Source: Micrococcales bacterium
Lineage (GTDB): Bacteria > Actinomycetota > Actinomycetes > Actinomycetales > Dermatophilaceae
NCBI GenBank assembly: GCA_003157445.1
Contig: PMJN01000107.1
Location: 4,209-9,551, forward strand
Reading direction: 5' to 3'
Length of the DNA: 5,343 nt
A program made the position numbers and the translations under genes. Below are positions 1 to 4,446 of the stretch, piece by piece (within the stretch, counting starts at the first letter, position 1; the number at the start of each line of letters is the position of its first letter). Below the pieces are notes generated by a model. That model did no database searches, had not been told where the DNA came from, and saw nothing but the letters and a program-made list of their open reading frames with translations.

Positions 1-667
1 CTGATCAAGATCATGTTCGGGATCTTGCCGCGCTTGGTGGTCGAGGATCCTCTCGGGCGGCGGACCGCACGGCCGGTCCGCAGGTGTCGGTGCAGGTCAG
101 CGCGTAGATGGCCACGGCCTTGGACGTACAACGCCTGGTAGATCGTCTCGGGGCACACGCGCATCTCCGCCCGTTCAGGAAACTCCTCGGCGAGGTGGAG
201 GCTGATCTGCTCAGGGCTCCACTTCACACACAACTTTGATTGCACCACGCCCGCCAGTTCGAGGTGGTCGAACTTGCTGGCCTTGGGCCGCCGGCCCCGC
301 AGCTCGGCTTGCTTCTGCGCCGCAACGGCGCGTACTTCCCCGCCCGCCAGGCCGATGGCGCGGAGCCGTTGCGGCGAAGCTCACGACTGACCGTCGATGG
401 CGTTCGGCCGATCTCGACGGCGATCGCCCGAACGCCGGCCCCGCCGAGGTGCAGGTCGGCTATCTGTAGGCGTTCTTCCAGGGACAGGTATCGGCCCGAC
501 GGTTCGGGCCGTTTCCGCGGGATCCGACCACCGGTCGCCTGTCGCCATTTACGGCCAGTTGCTCTACTCACGCCGACAGTCTCACTGGCCCCAGTCAACG
601 TCGAACCGCCGGCCATCAACACCCAGAACCGCGTCTGCTTATCGATGAGTTCCTTCTTGGACCACAT
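1..667 (-). pseudogene. IS30-family transposase, frameshifted and cut by the window edge (N-terminal part)
   Basis: IS30 transposases cut and join IS ends using an N-terminal DNA-binding region and a C-terminal DDE core. Reading from ATG at 667, residues about 20-43 look like a first helix-turn-helix (STLTGASETVGVSR) and residues about 59-101 form the classic IS30 helix-turn-helix, RYLSLEERLQIADL through PSTVSRELRRNG. After residue about 114 this frame turns to nonsense and stops at 224. The family-like protein resumes one frame over from about 323 (AAQKQAELRGRRPKASKF, then KWSPEQISLHLAEEFPE and CPETIYQALYVQGRG) and stays open to base 1. One missing base near 320-328 would explain this. The start at 667 has an AGGTG ribosome site (TGAGGTGTTGTGTATG); an upstream in-frame ATG at 754 precedes the IS end and is unlikely. 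The DDE residues lie outside the window. Family assignment is firm; whether the shift is a real mutation or a sequencing error is open. Confidence 0.88.
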
Positions 668-691
668 ACACAACACCTCAGATTTGAACGG

Positions 692-711
692 TGTTGCGAC
701 GACCGACTGAA
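692..711 (-). repeat. Probable terminal inverted repeat of the IS30 element (transposase 5' side)
   Basis: Read on the transposase strand, this stretch is TTCAGTCGGTCGTCGCAACA, lying 25 bases upstream of the transposase ATG. That position and the TTCA...GGTCGT.GCAACA pattern resemble IS ends I associate with actinobacterial IS30 elements. The partner repeat is outside the window, so pairing cannot be tested. If correct, the IS ends near 711 and the sequence from 712 on is host DNA. Confidence 0.4.
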
Positions 712-766
712 CTCGCCATCTCGGTGACCGGTTACCGGTTGTCTTGGTGGTCAATGGTCGTGTGGT

Positions 767-794
767 GGCGGGCGCGCAGAAGGAGCGCGACGCC
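767..794 (-). terminator. Possible hairpin at the 3' end of the methyltransferase gene
   Basis: GGCG (767-770) pairs with CGCC (791-794) and CGCGC (773-777) with GCGCG (785-789), leaving a small internal mismatch and a 7-base loop. It begins at the methyltransferase stop codon and lies before the IS30 end. There is no T-tract, so a terminator role is only a suggestion. Confidence 0.22.
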
Positions 795-1579
795 TAGGCC
801 TTGGCGAGGATCTCTCCGTGCAGGATGCTGAACCAACCGTCCTCATCGCTGATCCAGGAACGGAACGCCTCCGAGATCGCCTGCAGCTCAGGCGAAGTGG
901 CCATCCCGGAGTCCAGCAGTTGCGTCGTGAGAGCCGACTGCAGGATGCGGTCGGTCCACATCCCGCCCCAGTACTGACGGTCCTGCGGGTTCGCGAAGCA
1001 CCAGGTGCTCGAGGACGGTGTGATGTCGGTGAACCCGGCGGCCCGTGCCCACGACAGCAGGCGACGACCGGCCTGCGGCTCGCCGCCGTTAGCCAACGCA
1101 GCCTCCTGGTAGAGCCGCATCCACTCGTCGAAGGCCGGTGTCTGCGGGAACCAGGTGAAGCCGAGGTAGTCGCTGTCACGTACAGCCACCAGGCCGCCAG
1201 GCTTGCACACGCGCCTCATCTCTCTGAGCGCCTGGACCGGGTCGTGGACGTGTTGCAGGACCTGGTGGGCGTGCACGACGTCGAAGCTGTCGTCGGGGAG
1301 GTCGAGGGCGTGCGCGTCGGTCACGACGTACGAGACGTTCGTGCGCCCTGCCATCTGCGCACGTGCCAGGTCAAGCGCAGCGGATGTGTGCTCCGCCGCG
1401 GTCACGTGCGTGACTCGCGACGCGAGGTCCGCGGTGATGGTGCCCGAGCCGCATCCCACGTCGAGGACGTGGAAGTCGGGGGACAGGTGCGGCAGTAGGT
1501 AGGCCGCCGAGTTCTCCAGCGTGCGCCAGCGGTGGGACCGGAGCACCGACTCGTGGTGTCCGTGTGTGTAGACCGTCAT
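794..1579 (-). CDS. Class I SAM-dependent methyltransferase (UbiE/Methyltransf_11 type)
   Basis: A 261-residue enzyme predicted to transfer a methyl group from S-adenosylmethionine to an unidentified small molecule in the cytosol. The Rossmann fold shows motif I VLDVGCGSGT (residues 38-47), an acidic residue E63 at the expected end of strand 2 for ribose binding, TDAHALDLPDDSFDVV (87-102) for adenine contact and strand 4, and LREMRRVCKPGGLVAVRD (118-135), the usual post-motif region. The remaining C-terminal part (about 140-261) is tryptophan/tyrosine rich and probably shapes the substrate pocket. ATG at 1579 is chosen because the typical methyltransferase N-terminus (VYTHGHHESVLRSHRWRT) starts there; tandem ATGs at 1609/1606 and a TTG at 1663 are upstream alternatives with no clear ribosome site. 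None of the starts has a well-spaced one. It follows the small gene ending at 1590 by 10 bases, so the two are probably cotranscribed. The substrate cannot be told from sequence. Confidence 0.9.
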   Translation of the reverse strand: MTVYTHGHHESVLRSHRWRTLENSAAYLLPHLSPDFHVLDVGCGSGTITADLASRVTHVTAAEHTSAALDLARAQMAGRTNVSYVVTDAHALDLPDDSFDVVHAHQVLQHVHDPVQALREMRRVCKPGGLVAVRDSDYLGFTWFPQTPAFDEWMRLYQEAALANGGEPQAGRRLLSWARAAGFTDITPSSSTWCFANPQDRQYWGGMWTDRILQSALTTQLLDSGMATSPELQAISEAFRSWISDEDGWFSILHGEILAKA

Positions 1580-1589
1580 GCTCCGCAGC

Positions 1590-1862
1590 CTAGGGGCCCA
1601 TCCCATCATGCGAGATAGATATCTCAGTATGTGGAGGCACCGATTTGCGGGAGTGTTTGACAAATATCAGCACGGCGTTACCGGTGACCGACGCGCAGCG
1701 GGCTGAGTTGACGTGGATGGAGGGCTGTTCGACACCTTGTACGCGCCGACCTTCCGACCAGTTGACGTCGCCATAGGCTTTGGCCAGCCTCTTGTCGAAC
1801 TCGTCCGTATAATCCTCGGCTGGACTCTCCGGGGAGTCGTCCGGAGTTTTCGGGTCGGGCAT
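1590..1862 (-). CDS. Small acidic protein of unknown function, probably cotranscribed with the methyltransferase
   Basis: A 90-residue product that I do not recognise. ATG at 1862 has a near-consensus ribosome site, AGGAGGT, ending 6 bases upstream (AGGAGGTGCCCAATG), the best in the window and the main reason to believe the gene. An upstream in-frame TTG at 1880 would put that site inside the gene and is rejected. The N-terminal half is acidic and proline-rich (MPDPKTPDDSPESPAEDYTD), followed by a charged helix-like stretch (DEFDKRLAKAYGDVNWSEGRR, 21 residues incl. W at about 38). From about residue 55 composition changes (SVTGNAVLIFVKHSRKS) and codon use becomes less GC-biased, so the 3' end may be a truncated or rearranged tail. 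No signal peptide or clear membrane helix is seen. The stop lies 10 bases before the methyltransferase ATG, implying a shared transcript. Confidence 0.6.
   Translation of the reverse strand: MPDPKTPDDSPESPAEDYTDEFDKRLAKAYGDVNWSEGRRVQGVEQPSIHVNSARCASVTGNAVLIFVKHSRKSVPPHTEISISHDGMGP
1612..1625. promoter_or_regulatory. Dyad GAGAT-N4-ATCTC just upstream of the methyltransferase
   Basis: A perfect 5-base inverted repeat with 4-base spacer (GAGATAGATATCTC), AT-rich against its GC-rich surroundings and 33 bases from the methyltransferase ATG. It lies inside the 3' end of the small gene. The pattern recalls AT-rich PadR-type operators, but no regulator gene is present nearby, and no convincing -35/-10 pair is placed around it. 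A binding role is inference. Confidence 0.3.
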
Positions 1863-1919
1863 TGGGCACCTCCTGTGCAACCAAGTTTAAGCCGCCCGGA
1901 ATCTCGGGTGTCACGGTCA

Positions 1920-1932
1920 GCCACTACGTGGC
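1920..1932. promoter_or_regulatory. Dyad GCCAC-TAC-GTGGC upstream of the small gene
   Basis: A perfect 5-base inverted repeat around a 3-base centre, 58 bases upstream of the ATG at 1862, in a position suitable for an operator of the small gene and methyltransferase operon. It could also be a short hairpin after the minus-strand frame that ends at 1943. I could not place a persuasive -10/-35 pair here, so the role is open. Confidence 0.25.
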
Positions 1933-1942
1933 GACCCCTTCC

Positions 1943-2083
1943 CTAAGCCTTTCTTCCGCGGTGCTCGTAGCAGACGTACACCGCCCAGTCGTCCGCGCAT
2001 GCGCCCATGACGTACCAGTTCGGTGCGGACCCGTTTGACGATCCGGGTGCGGGACCCGGGTCGCGCCTTGACAGCGCATGCCT
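1943..2083 (-). other. Open in-frame extension after the VOC stop codon (46 sense codons, then TAG)
   Basis: Directly after the VOC TGA (2084-2086) the same frame stays open for 46 codons. The translation begins RHALSRRDPGPAPGSSNG and ends with a protein-like stretch, NWYVMGACADDWAVYVCYEH, then RGRKA and TAG. Third positions in its last 26 codons are almost all G or C, as in real genes here. There is no ATG with a ribosome site; the single internal ATG (in WYVMGA) has none. It may be a leftover gene end, a tail cut off by a new stop, or chance. I call it an observation rather than a gene. Confidence 0.25.
2043..2059. terminator. GC hairpin downstream of the VOC gene
   Basis: CCGGGT (2043-2048) and ACCCGG (2054-2059) form a 6-base-pair stem with a 5-base loop, 25 bases after the VOC stop on the minus strand. 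No T-run follows. It could be a weak terminator or a chance GC stem; it also lies inside the open extension described at 1943-2083. Confidence 0.25.
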
Positions 2084-2440
2084 TCAGTACTTGACACGAA
2101 AGTTCCCGATGAAGGTGATCCGGTTGCCGTCGGGATCGGCGATGGCGCACGGTTGGACGCCCTTGTTCACCGTCTCGATCGCCGCCGGAGTCAGGCCCCT
2201 CCCGCTGATATCGGTGATCTGCCGGTCCAAGTCGTCCACGGCGAAGTTCAACAGGCCCGTTCCGGCGCGGTCGGCGTCGAGGGTGACCTGGACCCAGCCA
2301 TTTTCGGTCACCCGCCATTCGACGAGGCGACCCGCCATCGGCAGGTTGTCGGCGGGACGGCCGAAGAGTCGTTCATACCAGGCATGGGCAGCTTCAAAGT
2401 CAGTCACCGGGACGACGGCAAGAACATGCTCAATGGACAT
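2084..2440 (-). CDS. VOC (glyoxalase/bleomycin-resistance fold) family protein
   Basis: A 118-residue protein, the usual length for a single-chain vicinal-oxygen-chelate member made of two beta-alpha-beta-beta-beta modules (about 3-50 and 63-115). Recognition points are HVLAVVPVTDFEAAHAWYERLFGRPAD early on, LNFAVDDLDRQITDI at the start of module two and the family signature IADPDGNRITFIG (100-112). Of the positions where metal-binding members carry His/Glu, H5 and perhaps E41 are present, while the module-two positions look like N65 and T109. Metal catalysis is therefore doubtful, and a binding or resistance-type role is as likely as a lyase or dioxygenase. The ATG at 2440 has an AAGGAG ribosome site 7 bases away. 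A possible 3' gene stub ends 15 bases upstream. Family is firm; substrate unknown. Confidence 0.92.
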   Translation of the reverse strand: MSIEHVLAVVPVTDFEAAHAWYERLFGRPADNLPMAGRLVEWRVTENGWVQVTLDADRAGTGLLNFAVDDLDRQITDISGRGLTPAAIETVNKGVQPCAIADPDGNRITFIGNFRVKY

Positions 2441-2455
2441 GGCCCGCTCCTTCTC

Positions 2456-2569
2456 CTATTTGACCCGACGCTTCGAGAGCGCTTGGCGCCCGGTTGGCCA
2501 GGTGTATTTAGTCGTGGCGGGTTCCAGCTCGGCAGCCAGGGCATCGAGCCACTGTCCGGTTACCTGCTC
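2456..2569 (-). pseudogene. Possible 3' stub of a gene once upstream of the VOC gene
   Basis: On the minus strand a frame is open for 37 codons between a TAG at 2570-2572 and a TAG at 2456-2458. The translation, EQVTGQWLDALAAELEPATT then KYTWPTGRQALSKRRVK, looks like a protein C-terminus, and its stop lies 15 bases before the VOC ATG, the usual spacing inside an operon. No ATG, GTG or TTG start is available in frame, so it could only be a remnant. The family is not recognised, and a chance open frame is quite possible. Confidence 0.28.
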
Positions 2570-2592
2570 CTAAGAAGATATCAACGGAGCCT

Positions 2593-2686
2593 GTTGCAGT
2601 GGACGATCCCGCTACGGGACGAGCAAGACAATGCCAATGACCTGGCACAACACGGTTTTCGTCATCCCGTAGCGGGTTCCACCAAC
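2593..2686. repeat. Large imperfect inverted repeat with 12-base perfect core arms
   Basis: CCCGCTACGGGA (2608-2619) and TCCCGTAGCGGG (2665-2676) are exact reverse complements. Pairing continues inward by GA/TC after one mismatch, and outward as GTGGA (2599-2603) with TCCAC (2678-2682) and GTTG (2593-2596) with CAAC (2683-2686), interrupted by a small internal loop and a 2-base bulge. A further inner pair, TGCCA (2632-2636) and TGGCA (2643-2647), lies near the centre. Each core arm is itself nearly palindromic (CCCG-N3-CGGG). The span contains no supported gene. It could be a miniature mobile element remnant, a structured RNA, a strong bidirectional terminator or paired protein-binding sites. 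Confidence 0.6.
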
Positions 2687-2722
2687 GGTCATCGCGTCGC
2701 ATGCCGACGCACTGTCTCCGGC

Positions 2723-2881
2723 TTGGGCACCGAGGCGCGCGAGGCCGCAACGGAACGCGCGGCCCTGCGGATGGTCGCCCTCGGCGTCCTCGCCGCCCAG
2801 GCTGCACGCTTCAGGTACGCCGACGGCTGGCTCAGGCGCCTGCTCAGCGGGTTCACGGAGTTAACGCGACGCCGCCCATAG
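2723..2881 (+). pseudogene. Possible 3' remnant of a gene preceding the epoxide hydrolase
   Basis: About 52 codons from TTG at 2723 to TAG at 2879-2881 read LGTEAREAATERAALRMVAL, then GVLAAQAARFRYADGWLRRL and a short basic tail. Third positions are nearly all G/C, and the stop sits 10 bases before the epoxide hydrolase ATG, as expected for the last part of an upstream operon gene. No ribosome site supports the TTG, nor an ATG at residue 17. The frame is also open further upstream through non-gene-like sequence. The opposite strand is open here too, as GC-rich DNA often is, so this is only a suggestion. Family not recognised. Confidence 0.3.
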
Positions 2882-2891
2882 GGTGTGTCCC

Positions 2892-4067
2892 ATGCCGGAC
2901 GCACCGCCCCGCCCTGAGCCGTTCACCCCGCGCACCGCCCCTGCGGCACTCGAGGACCTCCGCGCGCGGCTGCGCGCGACGCGCTGGCCGGACATGCCCG
3001 AGGACGCCGGGTGGTCGCTGGGGACCGACCTCGCTTACCTTCGCGAGCTCGTTGCCTACTGGGCGGACGGGTTCGACTGGCCGGCGCAGGAGGCGGCGCT
3101 CGCCCGGCTCTCCCCCTTCCGGGTTTCGCTGGGCGGCCTCGGGATCCATTTCGTGCACGTCCGGGCCGCAGCGCCGGCCGGGCCCGTCCTGCCGCTGGTC
3201 CTCAGCCACGGCTGGCCGGACTCGTTCTGGCGCTACACGAAGGTCATCCCGCTGCTCACCGACCCCGGCGCGCACGGCGCCGACCCCGCCGACGCGTTCG
3301 ACGTGGTCGTGCCGGACATGCCGGGCTTCGGGTACTCCGATCGTCCCACTGGCCCGCCTCTGGACGCCGTCGCCGTAGCCGGGCTGTGGGCTGAACTCAT
3401 GAGCGTCCTGGGCTACGCGCGGTTCGGCGCGGCGGGCGGGGACATCGGCAGCCACGTGAGCCGCTACCTCGGGCTCGATCACCCCGACCGGGTCGTGGCA
3501 GTCCACCGCACCGACGCGGGTCTGCCCGTGTTCACCGGCGACCCGGCGGACCTCGCGCCCGAGGAGCGCGCCTGGCTCGAGGGCGCTGCGGCCTGGGGCG
3601 CGACCGAGGGCGCATACGCCGCCATGCACCGCACCAAGCCACAGACCGCCGCCTTCGGGCTCACCGACTCGCCAGCCGGGCTCGCCGCATGGATCGTCGA
3701 GAAGCTCCGGGCGTGGAGCGACTGCGACGGCGACGTCGAGCGGTGCTTCACCAAAGACGAGATCCTCACGAACGTCACGCTCTACTGGCTCACGGGAACG
3801 ATCGGCTCGTCGATGAGCATGTACCGCGCGAACGCCGCGATCCCGCCCGCGCAGCACGCCCGCCGGGTCGAGGTGCCGTCCGGCTTCTCGCTGTTCCCCG
3901 GCGACATCGTCCGTCCGCCGCGGGCGTGGCTCGAGCGCACGGCGAACGTGGTGCGCGTGACTGAGCCCGCGCGCGGCGGGCACTTCGCGCCGTTCGAGGA
4001 GCCCGAGCTCTACGCGCAGGAGCTGCGCGCGTTCTTCCGCCCCTACCGGGCGGCGGCGACGCGCTGA
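2892..4067 (+). CDS. Epoxide hydrolase (EHN domain plus alpha/beta hydrolase fold)
   Basis: A 391-residue enzyme expected to open epoxides to vicinal diols through an enzyme-ester intermediate. The N-terminal EHN segment (about 10-110; FTPRTAPAALEDLRARL, ATRWPD) is typical of microsomal-type bacterial members. The hydrolase core shows the oxyanion motif HGWP (106-109), VPDMPGFGYSDRP (140-152), the nucleophile elbow GGDIGS with Asp184, a candidate ring-opening tyrosine in SMYR (Tyr311), the acid Asp338 in PSGFSLFPGDI and the catalytic His364 in RGGHFAPFEEPELYAQ. The set looks complete, so the enzyme is probably active. The cytosolic form is likely, since no signal or anchor is seen. ATG at 2892 (AGGG upstream) is preferred over GTG at 2883, which abuts the preceding stop. 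Third-position GC is extreme. The natural substrate is unknown; xenobiotic or natural-product epoxides are options. Confidence 0.93.
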   Translation: MPDAPPRPEPFTPRTAPAALEDLRARLRATRWPDMPEDAGWSLGTDLAYLRELVAYWADGFDWPAQEAALARLSPFRVSLGGLGIHFVHVRAAAPAGPVLPLVLSHGWPDSFWRYTKVIPLLTDPGAHGADPADAFDVVVPDMPGFGYSDRPTGPPLDAVAVAGLWAELMSVLGYARFGAAGGDIGSHVSRYLGLDHPDRVVAVHRTDAGLPVFTGDPADLAPEERAWLEGAAAWGATEGAYAAMHRTKPQTAAFGLTDSPAGLAAWIVEKLRAWSDCDGDVERCFTKDEILTNVTLYWLTGTIGSSMSMYRANAAIPPAQHARRVEVPSGFSLFPGDIVRPPRAWLERTANVVRVTEPARGGHFAPFEEPELYAQELRAFFRPYRAAATR

Positions 4068-4174
4068 GGGCGTCAACTCCCTCTCCGGACAAAAAGCCTC
4101 CATCGCCGCACCAGCAAGGCTGGGTGGGGGCCCTCGATGCCTGCATTCAGGGCGCCCGTCGTGATTGTGACGAT

Positions 4175-4197
4175 CACCGCAAGCCCCCCTTGCGGTG
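4175..4197 (+). terminator. Hairpin downstream of the epoxide hydrolase gene (9-bp stem)
   Basis: CACCGCAAG (4175-4183) and CTTGCGGTG (4189-4197) pair perfectly around a CCCCC loop, about 108 bases after the epoxide hydrolase stop. No T-tract follows, which is common for actinobacterial terminators. An overlapping alternative pairing, GTGAT (4161-4165) with ATCAC (4173-4177), would compete with the 5' arm. Confidence 0.5.
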
Positions 4198-4206
4198 CGG
4201 GCCCGC

Positions 4207-4222
4207 CGCTGACTAATCAGCG
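4207..4222. terminator. Second small hairpin, CGCTGA-CTAA-TCAGCG
   Basis: A 6-base-pair stem with a 4-base loop lies 10 bases after the larger hairpin. Tandem stems in a gene-free gap suggest a two-part terminator that separates the epoxide hydrolase from the next gene, though there is no T-run. Confidence 0.3.
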
Positions 4223-4314
4223 ACCGCGGCACCCCCGCATAACGTCGACTCCTCTTGCCCGATTCGAGGGAGGCGGCAGGATCAGGCAAGTATCTGGAAG
4301 TACGTGACATTCCG

Positions 4315-4344
4315 TTGAAAACAGTCTGTGCGTACCGTTTTCAT
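4315..4344 (+). promoter_or_regulatory. Putative promoter overlapped by an operator-like dyad for the 4447 gene
   Basis: TTGAAA (4315-4320) resembles a -35 box, and TTTCAT (4339-4344), 18 bases further on, is a weak -10 box matching 4 of 6 consensus positions. The same DNA holds a perfect 7-base inverted repeat, TGAAAAC (4316-4322) and GTTTTCA (4337-4343), with a 14-base spacer. A dimeric repressor binding there would cover both boxes. Transcription would start near 4351, leaving a leader of about 95 bases before the ATG at 4447. No regulator gene is visible in the window. Promoter and operator roles are inferred. Confidence 0.42.
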
Positions 4345-4446
4345 GTCCCCAAAGAACGCTGATTCTGGACGGTCCCGCCGATCACACATCCCGGTCTTTC
4401 AGGACGTCAGAAGCAATTTTGCGACGAACAGATGGAAGACGTAACC

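Noticed and set aside
668..754. An upstream in-frame ATG extending the transposase by 29 residues
   Set aside because: The extension crosses the probable IS terminal repeat and shows no family similarity; the ATG at 667 has its own ribosome site.
818..1498. A 226-codon plus-strand open frame
   Set aside because: It is antisense to the methyltransferase, whose motifs on the minus strand are clear; its translation has no family features.
2593..2686. Integron attC site
   Set aside because: The ends do not show the required RYYYAAC and GTTRRRY core sites, and no integrase or cassette array is present.
2078..2880. A 267-codon plus-strand open frame across the VOC gene and the following gap
   Set aside because: The first part is antisense to the VOC gene and the middle runs through the inverted repeat. 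Only its last ~50 codons look gene-like, and those are listed separately as a possible remnant.
4254..4290. CTTGCC / GGCAAG inverted repeat
   Set aside because: Only six bases per arm with a 25-base loop; such pairs are expected by chance in this composition.
2853..4310. A 485-codon open frame on the minus strand
   Set aside because: It lies opposite the epoxide hydrolase gene; its translation is Arg/Gly/Pro/Ala-rich with no domain, as expected for the antisense of a GC-rich gene.
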